From GCA-2737725 sp965229355 (GTDB taxonomy: Bacteria > Pseudomonadota > Alphaproteobacteria > Rhodospirillales > Rhodospirillaceae): a stretch of 64,000 nt of DNA. Both the position numbers and the translations under genes were made by a program. The notes under the pieces are model-generated. The model was not told the DNA's origin. It saw only the letters and a list, made by a program, of their open reading frames with translations, and searched no databases. Positions 17,810 to 27,274 of the stretch are shown here, piece after piece; the stretch's first letter is position 1, and every line of letters begins with the position of its first letter. The stretch covers positions 1,488,001 to 1,552,000 of the forward strand of contig OZ245869.1 in assembly GCA_965229355.1 (NCBI GenBank), in the 5' to 3' direction.

Positions 17810-20590
17810 ATGAATCAAGATATTCCAAATCAATCTGGGCCTCATCAATCCGGACCCGATCAATCTGGCACTGATCAGTTCGCTGATACCACGCCGATGA
17901 TGGCCCAATATTTGGGCGTTAAGGCTAATCACCCCGATGCAGTTGTGTTTTATCGCATGGGCGATTTTTACGAGTTGTTCTTTGACGATGCTGTTAAGGC
18001 CTCAGCGGCCTTAGACATTGCGCTGACAAAACGCGGCAAACATCGCGGCGAAGATATCCCCATGTGTGGCGTACCCGTACATAGCCACGAAAGCTATCTC
18101 GCGCGCCTTATTCGCAAAGGTTTCAAAGTTGCTGTCTGCGAACAGATGGAAGATCCGGCGGAAGCCAAAAAACGCGGGTCTAAATCGGTCGTACGCCGTG
18201 ATGTGGTGCGTCTCATTACACCGGGCACTCTGACTGAAGACACACTATTAGATGCGCGTTCCAACAATTATCTTGTCGCGCTGGCACAGGTGCGTGCGGA
18301 AGATTCAAGTAAAGTTGGTGTAGCTTGGCTTGATATGTCGGTCGGCGATCTGTCCGTTGAAGCGATTTCTGTCAGCGCGTTGGGTTCTGCCTTGGGGCGT
18401 TTAAACCCTAGTGAAATTATCACGCCGGATAAATTTCTATCTGACGAAGATTTAAAAGCGCAATTGGAGCCATGGAAGCTCTCGCTTTCACTGCTACCAT
18501 CACCGCGTTTTGATTCCGAAAATGCGCGTCAGCGTTTGCATACGCTCTATGGCGTTAACACGCTTGATGCTTTTGGCAATTTCTCACGGGCCGAAGTTGC
18601 CGCAGCGGGTGCGCTAGTTGATTACGTTGAACTGACACAAAAAGGTAAATTGCCGCGGCTGGGACCGCTCACGCGCCAACCAAGCGGCGCAAGCTTGGAA
18701 ATTGATGCCGCGACACGCCGCAATTTGGAACTCACCCAAACACTTGCGGGCGAACGTCGCGGCAGTTTGCTTGCGACTTTAGATTTAACGGTCACGGCGG
18801 CTGGAGCGCGCGCGTTTGCGGCCCGCCTTTCTGCACCGCTCACAAACCCAAGCGCTATTAATGCGCGTTTGGACGGTGTGACGTTCTTTGTGTCGGCCGT
18901 GAACACGCGCGGCGAAGTGCGTGAGCAGCTCAAAGCCTGCCCCGATATTGAACGGGCCTTATCGCGTATTACCTTGGGCCGTGGTGGTCCGCGCGATTTA
19001 GCAGCATTACGTGATGCCTTGGGTCAAATCCCGGCGCTGCGTGCAACCATTGGCCAAGCGCAATCCTCACTTCTGCCTCCGCCGGAAGCCATTGCAACCG
19101 CGCTCGATAATCTGGGTGATCACACCGATTTGGTGGCAAAACTTTCGCAAGCTTTGGCGCAAGAGTTACCTCTGCTGTCGCGCGATGGCGGTTTTGTGGC
19201 GCAGGGCTATTCGTCCGATCTTGATCAGTTGCTGTTGATGCGCGATGACAGCCGCAAGCTTATTGCGGGCCTGCAAGCCACGTATGCTGATGTGACCGGC
19301 ATTAACACATTGAAAATTCGCCACAACAATGTGTTGGGCTATTACATCGAGGTGACAGCGAAGTACGGTGAGAAGCTGGTCGAAGATTCACGCAGCGCTT
19401 CATCTGACGACAAAAATAAATTCATTCACCGTCAAACCATGGCGAATGCCATGCGGTTTACGACCGTTGAACTCTCAGAACTTGAAGATCGTATCCGTTC
19501 GGCAGCTGATAAAGCTGTTGCTTTGGAAATGGCGATCTTTGATGAGTTGATTGCAGCTGTTGTTGCTAAAACAGAAAGTGTTGCTTTGGCGGGCTCAGCT
19601 CTTGCGACGTTGGATGTATTCGCAGCACTCGCACAATTGGCTGTTGATCGTAACTACAGTCGGCCAACGGTAGATGACAGCTTGGCTTTCAACATTACCG
19701 GTGGGCGGCATCCCGTTGTTGAAGCTGTTCTTCAAAGCAACGCGTCGTCTGCATTTGTCGCGAACGACTGCAACTTGGGTCTGAAGACGGATCAGGGTGC
19801 CGGGCGGTTGTGGCTGATTACCGGCCCCAACATGGCTGGTAAAAGTACGTTCCTGCGTCAAAACGCGCTGATCACTATTATGGCGCAGGCAGGATGTTAT
19901 GTTCCGGCGGTGTCAGCACATATCGGCGTGGTCGATAAACTCTTCTCGCGCGTGGGCGCCGCTGACGATCTGGCGCGCGGTCGTTCGACATTCATGGTCG
20001 AGATGATCGAGACCGCAGCCATTTTGAATCAGGCTACTGCAAAGTCGTTTGTGATCTTGGATGAAATCGGTCGCGGCACTGCGACGTACGATGGTCTTTC
20101 CATCGCTTGGGCGACACTCGAACATCTGCATGATGCCAATAAAGCCCGCGCGTTGTTTGCCACCCACTATCATGAACTCACGTCGCTGGCCGGTCGTTTG
20201 GCAGAGCTGGCACCGCACACGATGAAAGTACGTGAATGGCAAGGGGACGTGGTGTTCCTCCACGAAATCGGGCCGGGTGCTGCTGACCGCTCCTACGGTA
20301 TCCATGTCGCCCAGCTGGCCGGGATGCCAGGTGCAGTTATCTCACGGGCCGAACAAGTCCTTGATAACCTTGAGAAAAGTGAACAAGCCGGAGCGGCCCG
20401 CAAATTGGCAGCCGATTTGCCGCTATTTGCCGCCATCCAGCGCCCTGTCGGGGGCCGCGCTGCCGTAAACCAAGGTCCATCGCCTCTGGATGAGGCGATT
20501 CTAGCCCTGAACCCCGATGAACTGACACCACGCGAAGCCCTGGAAACGCTTTACCGTCTCAAGGCATTGAAAGCTGATAAAACCAACTAA
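17810..20590 (+). CDS. mutS: DNA mismatch repair protein MutS
   Basis: This 926-residue protein binds mismatched bases and recruits MutL in an ATP-dependent way. The mismatch-contacting FYRMGDFYELF motif is near residue 50, with the F-x-E wedge. The ATPase has Walker A GPNMAGKST near 672, Walker B VILDEIGRGT and the ATHYHEL segment. Start ATG 17810 follows family practice; GTG 17759 in the same frame adds a non-conserved tail, and ATG 17900 is another option. The residues before the conserved region contain three tandem QSGPx-like units, a local DNA repeat. No mutL is in the window. The order mutS then glnD, murJ and trpS is common in alphaproteobacteria. Confidence 0.97.
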   Translation: MNQDIPNQSGPHQSGPDQSGTDQFADTTPMMAQYLGVKANHPDAVVFYRMGDFYELFFDDAVKASAALDIALTKRGKHRGEDIPMCGVPVHSHESYLARLIRKGFKVAVCEQMEDPAEAKKRGSKSVVRRDVVRLITPGTLTEDTLLDARSNNYLVALAQVRAEDSSKVGVAWLDMSVGDLSVEAISVSALGSALGRLNPSEIITPDKFLSDEDLKAQLEPWKLSLSLLPSPRFDSENARQRLHTLYGVNTLDAFGNFSRAEVAAAGALVDYVELTQKGKLPRLGPLTRQPSGASLEIDAATRRNLELTQTLAGERRGSLLATLDLTVTAAGARAFAARLSAPLTNPSAINARLDGVTFFVSAVNTRGEVREQLKACPDIERALSRITLGRGGPRDLAALRDALGQIPALRATIGQAQSSLLPPPEAIATALDNLGDHTDLVAKLSQALAQELPLLSRDGGFVAQGYSSDLDQLLLMRDDSRKLIAGLQATYADVTGINTLKIRHNNVLGYYIEVTAKYGEKLVEDSRSASSDDKNKFIHRQTMANAMRFTTVELSELEDRIRSAADKAVALEMAIFDELIAAVVAKTESVALAGSALATLDVFAALAQLAVDRNYSRPTVDDSLAFNITGGRHPVVEAVLQSNASSAFVANDCNLGLKTDQGAGRLWLITGPNMAGKSTFLRQNALITIMAQAGCYVPAVSAHIGVVDKLFSRVGAADDLARGRSTFMVEMIETAAILNQATAKSFVILDEIGRGTATYDGLSIAWATLEHLHDANKARALFATHYHELTSLAGRLAELAPHTMKVREWQGDVVFLHEIGPGAADRSYGIHVAQLAGMPGAVISRAEQVLDNLEKSEQAGAARKLAADLPLFAAIQRPVGGRAAVNQGPSPLDEAILALNPDELTPREALETLYRLKALKADKTN
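17831..17875 (+). repeat. Three tandem 15-bp repeats in the mutS 5' end
   Basis: Units at 17831, 17846 and 17861 share the pattern CAATCYGGNCYCRAT and keep the reading frame, coding QSGPH / QSGPD / QSGTD. Units differ at three to five positions, so the repeat is old or selected for protein sequence. Confidence 0.7.
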
Positions 20591-20592
20591 CC

Positions 20593-20617
20593 GTCTACCC
20601 ACAGGCTTCTGGTAGAC
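20593..20617 (+). terminator. Hairpin after mutS
   Basis: Arms GTCTACC (20593-20599) and GGTAGAC (20611-20617) lie 2 bp after the mutS stop codon. The following TTATCTAA is only weakly T-rich, so termination would be partial at best. Confidence 0.4.
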
Positions 20618-20660
20618 TTATCTAACTGTACATAAGCCATGGTGGTTTTGGAGGTTTTCG

Positions 20661-21047
20661 ATGTTCGACGTCGATCCTGACAAGCCTGATATCCCTGCCC
20701 TTGCACGCATCCAGCTTTGGATGGGCGTGTTGTGCATGGTCGCCTCCATCGTCTCTTTATTACTCGCGTTCTCTGGGTATGAATGGATCAACGAGGCTTA
20801 TGCATTTGCTGGTGCAATCGGGATCTTTCTCATTGCATTGTTGTTTGTGGGGCAAGCCAAAACGCTTGAATTGCAAGCTGTCATCAGCGCACGCGTTAAA
20901 TCTCGCTTTGCCATGGAAGGTATGGCCCGCAACATGACGCCGGGATCATTGGAACGAAAATTGCCGATCATCCCGCAAGCCAAAGGCGACCGCGTGATTA
21001 AGGTTGGCGAACAAGAAGCACGCGCGCAAGGTATCAATTTAAAATAA
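20661..21047 (+). CDS. Small two-helix membrane protein between mutS and glnD
   Basis: I do not recognise this 128-residue protein. It has two hydrophobic segments, about residues 18-38 and 45-65, then a basic cytoplasmic-looking tail with PGSLERKLPIIPQAKGDRVIKVG. A good GGAGG ribosome site lies 9 bases before ATG 20661, so it is very probably translated. It sits 70 bp after mutS and 26 bp before glnD on the same strand, and may be read with glnD. No function should be assigned from position alone. Confidence 0.75.
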   Translation: MFDVDPDKPDIPALARIQLWMGVLCMVASIVSLLLAFSGYEWINEAYAFAGAIGIFLIALLFVGQAKTLELQAVISARVKSRFAMEGMARNMTPGSLERKLPIIPQAKGDRVIKVGEQEARAQGINLK

Positions 21048-21073
21048 TGTCGCTTGAAGTGAAGTAGATTGCC

Positions 21074-23857
21074 GTGCGCACCATTTTAAGACCTCGCGAT
21101 ATCCTCGACCGCCGCGCACTCTCTGCGCAGCTGGATAACATTGCGCTTGAGGATGGCAACGATAGTTCACGCCGCGCGAAATTTTTAGAAGCTTTGAAAG
21201 TAGCCCTTAAAAAGGGTGAAGATGAAATTCGCTGTCGCTTGGAAAGTGGCAAGCACCTGGGTGACGATTGCGTTGTCGCGCGTTCATACATGATGGATCA
21301 ACTCATCCGCGTGTTATTTGATCACGCCATCAATCATCTTATCCGTCGCGGCGTACCCACCACAGGTGAACGCATCTCAGTGCTGGCGATTGGTGGCTAT
21401 GGCCGCGGTGAGTTGGCCCCGCTCTCCGATGTCGATTTGTTGTTTCTGTATCCTTACAAAGAAACACCGTTCACCGAGCAATTGGCTGAATTCATTCTTT
21501 ATTCCTTGTGGGACTTGGGTCTTAAAGTCGGCCAAGCGGTAAGGTCGATTGCTGAAAATATCGTCCAAGCCAAAGCAGATGTCACCGTGCGCACATCGTT
21601 ATTGGATGCGCGTTGGATCTGGGGCGATCAAGATCTCGCGGCTGAATTTAAAAGAACGTTTCAGAAAGAAATCGTCGACGGCAGTGGCGCGCAGTTTGTG
21701 CAAGCCAAACTGGCCGAACGCGATGCACGTCATGAAAAGACGGGTGATTCGGGCTATCGCCTCGAACCCAACGTAAAAGATGATAAGGGCGGATTGCGCG
21801 ATCTGCATACGTTGTATTGGATTGCGAAATATCTCTATGGCGTGGCCGATGTCCGTCGCTTGGCCGACATGGGCTTGATCGATGATGACGCTGCTGCGCG
21901 GTTCGCTAAAGCGCATGATTTTCTTAACACTGTGCGCTGTCATCTCCATTATCTCAGTGGTCGAGCCGACAATCGCTTAACGTTTGATTTGCAGCGTGAG
22001 ATCGCCAAGCGCATGAATTATTCGGATCGGGCTGGCTCTACGGCCACCGAACGATTCATGAAGCATTATTTCTTGATTGTGCGTGACGTCAGCGATCTCA
22101 CCCGCATCTTTATTACGATGCTGGAAGAAAAAGGCCGCCGTAAACCACTCATTCGCATGCCTGCTGCGTTACGTCGCCGCAAGGTTGACGACTTCCTGGT
22201 CGATGGTGGCCGTATCGCGCTTACTGATTCTGAAGTCCAAAAAGATCCGCTGAAGTTGCTGCAAATATTCCGTATTGCGCAAACGCATGCGTTTGACTTT
22301 CAACCCAACGCCCTGCGCGTGATTACGCGCAATTCGAAGCGAATCACATCACTGCGTGATGATCCCGCAGCGAATGCCATCTTTATGGATATTCTGACGG
22401 AGCCTAAGGGGGCCGAGAATATTCTACGATTGATGAGTGAAGTGGGCGTGTTCGGGCGCTTTATCCCGGATTTCGCGCGTGTCGTCGCACAAATGCAGTA
22501 TGACATGTATCACGTCTATACGACTGATGAGCACACTATCCGTGCGATCGGGATTTTGAACCGCATCGAGCAAGGTAAGTTGGTTGATGATTTACCTGTG
22601 GCCTCTGAAGTCATTCACAAAGTGCAATCACGTCGCGCGTTATATGTGGCGGTCATGCTGCACGATATTGCCAAGGGCCGTGGCGGTGATCACTCGGAAC
22701 TTGGCGCTGATATCGCGCTTGAGCTTTGCCCGCGTCTGGGGCTGACACCGGAAGAAACCGAATCTGTCAGTTGGTTGGTCCGCTATCACTTGTTGATGAG
22801 TAACACAGCACTCAAGCGGGATTTGGATGATCCCCAAACCATCGCGACATTTGCTGATGCCGTGCAATCACCCGAGCGCTTGCGTTTATTGCTGGTTCTG
22901 ACGTGTGCAGATATTCGTGCCGTTGGCCCGAACGTCTGGAACAATTGGAAAGCGACACTGCTGCGCGAACTTTACCATCGTGCGGATGAATATATGTCAG
23001 GCGCGCAGAACACCGCGACGCGTGATGCGCGTGTTGCGGCCAAGCGCGCCGCTTTAACAGAACGCTTAAAAGACTGGCCTGAAGAAACCCGCGAAAATGC
23101 GATTAACTCGCCATCACCTGCATACTGGCTGGCGTATGATACGGATATGCAAGAAAAGCACATGCGCTTCATCCGCCATGCTGAAGGCTTAGGCGAAACT
23201 GTTGCCATTTCCTTTGCGGTGGAAAGCAACCGTGATGCCACTTCGATGATGATCTACACGCCAGACCATCCAGGCTTGTTTGCCAAAATTGCTGGGGCTT
23301 TGTCGCTTTCTGGCGTGTCGATTGTTGATGCTAAAATTCTAACGCTCGCTAATGGCATGGCGCTCGATACCTTCTATTTTCAAGATTACGACGGCGAACC
23401 GATCACACAAGATTCCCGTCTGACACGCCTTAAAAGCCGTATCGTTGCTGCACTTGAAGGCCGTGTGCGCTTTAATCAAGAGCTTTCAAAAACATCCGTG
23501 GTGCGCGTACCTGCGCGTGCAAAGGCCATGGAAGTGCCGCCGCGCGTATTTATCGATAACACCGCGTCAAAGGTTTGCACTGTCATTGAAATCAATGGTC
23601 ATGACCGGCCAGGATTTTTGTTCGACGTTACAAAAACACTGACAGACTTGGGTCTACAAATCACCTCGGCGCACATTTCCACCTATGGTGAGCGCGTGGT
23701 TGACGTGTTTTATGTGAAAGACGTTTTTGGTATGAAGGTCGAGAACGAAACCAAGCTGCGCCAAATCCGTGATGCGTTGGGTAAAACCATCGGAGTTGCG
23801 GCGCGTGATGTTTCAATCCAGGCTCCCACAGCTGTCCCTTCACGCGCGGCGGAATAA
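21074..23857 (+). CDS. glnD: [Protein-PII] uridylyltransferase/uridylyl-removing enzyme
   Basis: This 927-residue cytoplasmic enzyme senses glutamine and adds or removes UMP on PII proteins, setting nitrogen metabolism. The nucleotidyltransferase motif GGYGRGELAPLSDVD lies near residue 110 with both metal-binding aspartates. The HD hydrolase motif HDIAKGRGGDHSELG lies near 530. Two ACT domains that bind glutamine start near 725 (YTPDHPGLFAKIAGAL) and 836 (GHDRPGFLFDVTKTL). All expected domains are present. GTG 21074 is taken as start. It is placed between the small membrane protein and murJ. Confidence 0.97.
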   Translation: MRTILRPRDILDRRALSAQLDNIALEDGNDSSRRAKFLEALKVALKKGEDEIRCRLESGKHLGDDCVVARSYMMDQLIRVLFDHAINHLIRRGVPTTGERISVLAIGGYGRGELAPLSDVDLLFLYPYKETPFTEQLAEFILYSLWDLGLKVGQAVRSIAENIVQAKADVTVRTSLLDARWIWGDQDLAAEFKRTFQKEIVDGSGAQFVQAKLAERDARHEKTGDSGYRLEPNVKDDKGGLRDLHTLYWIAKYLYGVADVRRLADMGLIDDDAAARFAKAHDFLNTVRCHLHYLSGRADNRLTFDLQREIAKRMNYSDRAGSTATERFMKHYFLIVRDVSDLTRIFITMLEEKGRRKPLIRMPAALRRRKVDDFLVDGGRIALTDSEVQKDPLKLLQIFRIAQTHAFDFQPNALRVITRNSKRITSLRDDPAANAIFMDILTEPKGAENILRLMSEVGVFGRFIPDFARVVAQMQYDMYHVYTTDEHTIRAIGILNRIEQGKLVDDLPVASEVIHKVQSRRALYVAVMLHDIAKGRGGDHSELGADIALELCPRLGLTPEETESVSWLVRYHLLMSNTALKRDLDDPQTIATFADAVQSPERLRLLLVLTCADIRAVGPNVWNNWKATLLRELYHRADEYMSGAQNTATRDARVAAKRAALTERLKDWPEETRENAINSPSPAYWLAYDTDMQEKHMRFIRHAEGLGETVAISFAVESNRDATSMMIYTPDHPGLFAKIAGALSLSGVSIVDAKILTLANGMALDTFYFQDYDGEPITQDSRLTRLKSRIVAALEGRVRFNQELSKTSVVRVPARAKAMEVPPRVFIDNTASKVCTVIEINGHDRPGFLFDVTKTLTDLGLQITSAHISTYGERVVDVFYVKDVFGMKVENETKLRQIRDALGKTIGVAARDVSIQAPTAVPSRAAE

Positions 23858-23923
23858 ATCACAATTTTGCTGTCTTCTCGCCCTGGATTCACGCCGGCCC
23901 GCTTTTAGGTTACACCCTTCATT

Positions 23924-25501
23924 ATGACCCTGCTTCGCTCCTTCACCACGGTGGGTTCCTTCACCATGCTTTCTCGCGTCACCGGCCTAATCCGGGACGT
24001 GCTGACGGCCACCTATCTGGGTGCGGGTGTCGTGGCGGATGCATTCTTTATCGCCTTCCAATTGCCCAATCTCTTCCGCAGCCTCTTTGCCGAAGGTGCG
24101 TTCTCTGCGGGCTTTGTGCCGATCTTTACGCAAATTCTGGCGCGTGAAGGCCAATCAAAGGCCAAACAATTTGCCGATGACGCATTTGCAGTGCTCGCGG
24201 CGACAATCTTGGTCTTCAGCATTGTCATGATCGTCATCATGCCGGTGGTGCTCTACATCATGGCGCCGGGCTTTGCGGATATTCCGGGTCAGATGGAAAA
24301 AACCACAGACTTGGCGCGCATTGCATTTCCGTATCTTTTCTTTGTCTCGCTGACATCGCTGCAATCAGGTGTGCTCAATGCTTTTGATCGCTTTGCTGTG
24401 GCCGCCGCGGCTCCTGTATTATTAAACATCACACTTATTGCAGCATTGCTGACAGGCGTGGGTGCCGATGGTGACCCGGCGACGTTCTTGGCTTGGGGCG
24501 TATTTGTTGCTGGGGTCGTTCAGTTCGTGTGGCTGGCGCAAGACTGCAAACGCATTGGCATGCGTTTCAAAATGCATATGCCGCGCTTAACGCCCGATGT
24601 AAAATTGCTGCTGTCACGCATGGCGCCGGTTGTATTCGGGGCTGGCATTTATCAGCTTAATCTCGTCGTCAACAAGATGGTGGCCACGTTGATTTCGGCA
24701 GGTGCCGTATCATGGCTTTATTACGCCGACCGCGTGAACTTGCTGCCCGTGGGCGTTATTGGTGTCGCCGTTGGTGTCGCGCTTGTGCCCTTGCTCTCGC
24801 GCAATATTCAAAGTGGTGATGAAGCTGCAGCTCTGACCAACCAAAACCGCGCGATTGAAATTTGCTTGCTGTTCACACTGCCTGCCGCAGCAGGCATTGC
24901 CATCTTGGCGGAACCAATTACATCTGTGCTTTTCGAGCGTGGCGCGTTTGAACCATCAGATCGCGAAGCTGTCGCCGCCGCACTGGTCGCGTTCTCGTTT
25001 GGTTTACCTGCATACGTTCTCAATAAAGCGCTTACGCCTGGGTTCTTCAGTCGTGGCGATACGCGCACACCTGTGAAAGCGGCATTGGCTGCATTCGTTG
25101 TGAACGTTGGTCTGAATTTGGCTGCGCTCAAATTCTTAGGACACATTGGTATCGCGCTAGCCACGTCGCTTTCGGCTTGGTTGAATATTCTGATCTTAGG
25201 TTTTGTGCTTCACCGCCGGTCGTATCTTGTGATGGATAAACGCCTCATCTGGGGCATTCCTAAAATGATTGTGGCCTCTGCGCTGATGTGCGCGGGACTC
25301 TGGTATGGCGCGCAATTTGTCACTGAAACGTTTGGTCCATTGTTTGGGGCAACCAACCAACACTCAGGCCCATTCCTGCAACGCGCGCTGGCGTTGACGG
25401 CCCTTGTTGCCGGTGGCGGCCTGATTTACGGACTTGGCATTCTCATCACGGGCGCTGCACGCTTTAGCGACTTGCGCCGCCTGCGCCGCCAAGGTAATTA
25501 G
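23924..25501 (+). CDS. murJ: Lipid II flippase MurJ
   Basis: This 525-residue inner-membrane protein, with about 14 hydrophobic segments, moves lipid-linked peptidoglycan precursors across the membrane. The start shows the family signature SRVTGLIRDVLTATYLGAG, then ADAFFIAFQLPNLFRSLFAEGAFSAGFVP in parts, including the conserved RD and FRxLFAEGAF patterns. LLPVGVIGVAVGVALVPLLSR follows later, seen as GVIGVAVGVALVPLLS. The gene lies 66 bp after glnD and 59 bp before trpS, in the usual alphaproteobacterial order. Confidence 0.96.
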   Translation: MTLLRSFTTVGSFTMLSRVTGLIRDVLTATYLGAGVVADAFFIAFQLPNLFRSLFAEGAFSAGFVPIFTQILAREGQSKAKQFADDAFAVLAATILVFSIVMIVIMPVVLYIMAPGFADIPGQMEKTTDLARIAFPYLFFVSLTSLQSGVLNAFDRFAVAAAAPVLLNITLIAALLTGVGADGDPATFLAWGVFVAGVVQFVWLAQDCKRIGMRFKMHMPRLTPDVKLLLSRMAPVVFGAGIYQLNLVVNKMVATLISAGAVSWLYYADRVNLLPVGVIGVAVGVALVPLLSRNIQSGDEAAALTNQNRAIEICLLFTLPAAAGIAILAEPITSVLFERGAFEPSDREAVAAALVAFSFGLPAYVLNKALTPGFFSRGDTRTPVKAALAAFVVNVGLNLAALKFLGHIGIALATSLSAWLNILILGFVLHRRSYLVMDKRLIWGIPKMIVASALMCAGLWYGAQFVTETFGPLFGATNQHSGPFLQRALALTALVAGGGLIYGLGILITGAARFSDLRRLRRQGN

Positions 25502-25560
25502 CTCTCGCTTTTAGCGCCGGGGGTCCATCCCGTGCGTTGCGTTCATTGAAGGAAGACATC

Positions 25561-26598
25561 ATGTCCACCAGCGGGTCCACACCGCGCGGCGTTACTGCCG
25601 GGCGCATCCTTTCCGGCATCCAACCTACCGGAAATCTTCACCTCGGAAATTACTTAGGCGCGATCCGCAACTGGGTCGGCTTGCAGAAGGATTACGAGTG
25701 CTTTTTCTTTATCGTTGATCTGCACGCCATCACGTTGTGGCAAGACCCCGCTGAACTGACGCGCGCCACACGCGAAGTAGCCGCTGGCATGATTGCCTCG
25801 GGCGTTGATCCGGTAAATAACGCACTGTTTGTGCAAAGCCATGTGCCTGCGCATGCGCAATTGGCGTGGATCTTTAACTGCGTGGCGCGCATTGGCTGGT
25901 TGAATCGCATGACGCAGTTCAAAGACAAGGCCGGTAAAAATCGCGAGAACGCATCGGTCGGTTTGTACGTGTACCCAAACCTGATGGCCGCCGATATATT
26001 GGCGTACAAAGCCACGCACGTGCCGGTAGGAGAAGACCAAAAGCAACATTTGGAACTCACCCGCGACATCGCGCAGAAATTCAATAACGACTACGGCAAG
26101 GTGATCTTTCCATTACCAGAGCCTGTGATTCGTGGGCCTGGCACACGCGTGATGAGCTTGCGTGACGGGTCAAAGAAGATGTCGAAGTCAGACGAGTCTG
26201 ATTATTCGCGCATCAACATGATCGATGATCGTGATGCCATTGCGCTGAAATTCCAAAAAGCCAAAACAGATCCGCTCCCGTTGCCCACAACGGAAGCCGA
26301 ATTGGAAGGCCGCCCGGAAGCCGCGAACCTGATCAACATTTATGCCGCACTGACGGACAAAACGATTCCGGAAGTGTTAGCGGATATCACAGGTCTGCAA
26401 TTCTCGGCGTTCAAGAACAAGCTGACGGAAATCGCAGTCTCAGTTTTGGGCCCGATCAATAGTGAGATGAAGCGTTTGATGACCGACCCGACCGAGATCG
26501 ACAAGGTGCTGGCGCGTGGCGCTGAGAAGGCCAATGCTGTCGCTGAACCAATCTTAAAAGAAGTCTACCAAACCGTCGGCTTTTTGGGACGCGGCTAA
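25561..26598 (+). CDS. trpS: Tryptophan-tRNA ligase
   Basis: This 345-residue class I aminoacyl-tRNA synthetase charges tRNA-Trp. The HIGH-type signature appears as PTGNLHLGN (residues 22-30) and the KMSKS loop as KKMSKSD near 206. The GEDQKQH motif, contacting ATP and tryptophan, is intact as VGEDQKQHLELTRDIA. Start ATG 25561 is fixed by GAAGGAAG 6-13 bases before it; the in-frame codon at 25537 is less likely. A strong terminator follows. Confidence 0.97.
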   Translation: MSTSGSTPRGVTAGRILSGIQPTGNLHLGNYLGAIRNWVGLQKDYECFFFIVDLHAITLWQDPAELTRATREVAAGMIASGVDPVNNALFVQSHVPAHAQLAWIFNCVARIGWLNRMTQFKDKAGKNRENASVGLYVYPNLMAADILAYKATHVPVGEDQKQHLELTRDIAQKFNNDYGKVIFPLPEPVIRGPGTRVMSLRDGSKKMSKSDESDYSRINMIDDRDAIALKFQKAKTDPLPLPTTEAELEGRPEAANLINIYAALTDKTIPEVLADITGLQFSAFKNKLTEIAVSVLGPINSEMKRLMTDPTEIDKVLARGAEKANAVAEPILKEVYQTVGFLGRG

Positions 26599-26616
26599 AA
26601 ATCAGATCATGAAATG

Positions 26617-26649
26617 AAAAAGGCGCGTGCTCATAACACGCGCCTTTTT
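26617..26649. terminator. Bidirectional rho-independent terminator between trpS and the nitroreductase gene
   Basis: Perfect 13-bp arms AAAAAGGCGCGTG (26617-26629) and CACGCGCCTTTTT (26637-26649) around a CTCATAA loop. The A- and T-runs at both ends allow it to work on both strands, serving both convergent genes. Confidence 0.9.
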
Positions 26650-26662
26650 AATGGCGGTTAGC

Positions 26663-27253
26663 CTAGATAATTTGACAGGCTCGCTCAAAGGGCAGGCGCG
26701 GGCCGCGTGCAAAGATTTCTTTATCATCGCCGTAGCCAATGTTGCAGATGAAGTTCACCTTCACGCGCCCTTCAGGCCAGAAGGCATCATTCACTTTGTC
26801 TTTGTCAAATCCGCTCATGGGGCCGCAATCTAGGCCTAGGCTCCGCGCGGCCATCATTAAATATGCGGCTTGAAGCGAGCTATTGCGAAACGCGGTTTCT
26901 TCAATCAATGCTACGTTACCGGTAAACCACGCACGCGCATCTGTGTGCGGAAACAACTCCGGCAGATGTTCATAAAACTGCATATCCATGCCAATCAATA
27001 CTGTCACGGGCGCTGACATGGTTTTAGCTGTATTGTTTTTCGATAAGGCTGGCTTCAGCTTTTCTTTGGCGGCGGGTGTCGTCAAAAAAATAAACCGCGC
27101 CGGACTGCAATTGGCGCTGGTGGGGCCCAGCTTCGCCAAATCATAGACTTTATGCAGCAGCTCTTCAGCCACACCTTGTGGATGCCAGCTATTTTGCGTG
27201 CGGGCTGCGCGGAATATAAGATCAAGGTCTTGGTCGTTTAAAGATTTACGCAT
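26663..27253 (-). CDS. rutE: RutE-like nitroreductase (malonic semialdehyde reductase type)
   Basis: This 196-residue FMN-dependent reductase closely follows the RutE/HadB subgroup: LGPTSANCSPARF near residue 40, DARAWFTG, EETAFRNSSLQAAYLM, LDCGPMSGFD, and a closing NIGYGD. In E. coli, RutE reduces malonic semialdehyde at the end of the Rut uracil breakdown route. No other rut gene is in the window, so it may act as a general aldehyde or enone reductase here. The start ATG at 27253 lies back to back with the divergent deacetylase gene. Confidence 0.88.
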   Translation of the reverse strand: MRKSLNDQDLDLIFRAARTQNSWHPQGVAEELLHKVYDLAKLGPTSANCSPARFIFLTTPAAKEKLKPALSKNNTAKTMSAPVTVLIGMDMQFYEHLPELFPHTDARAWFTGNVALIEETAFRNSSLQAAYLMMAARSLGLDCGPMSGFDKDKVNDAFWPEGRVKVNFICNIGYGDDKEIFARGPRLPFERACQII

Positions 27254-27274
27254 ATGCGCCCCTTAGAAGAAATG

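Noticed and set aside
26663..27253. Part of a uracil-degrading rut operon
   Set aside because: No rutA, B, C, D, F or G homologue is in the neighbourhood.
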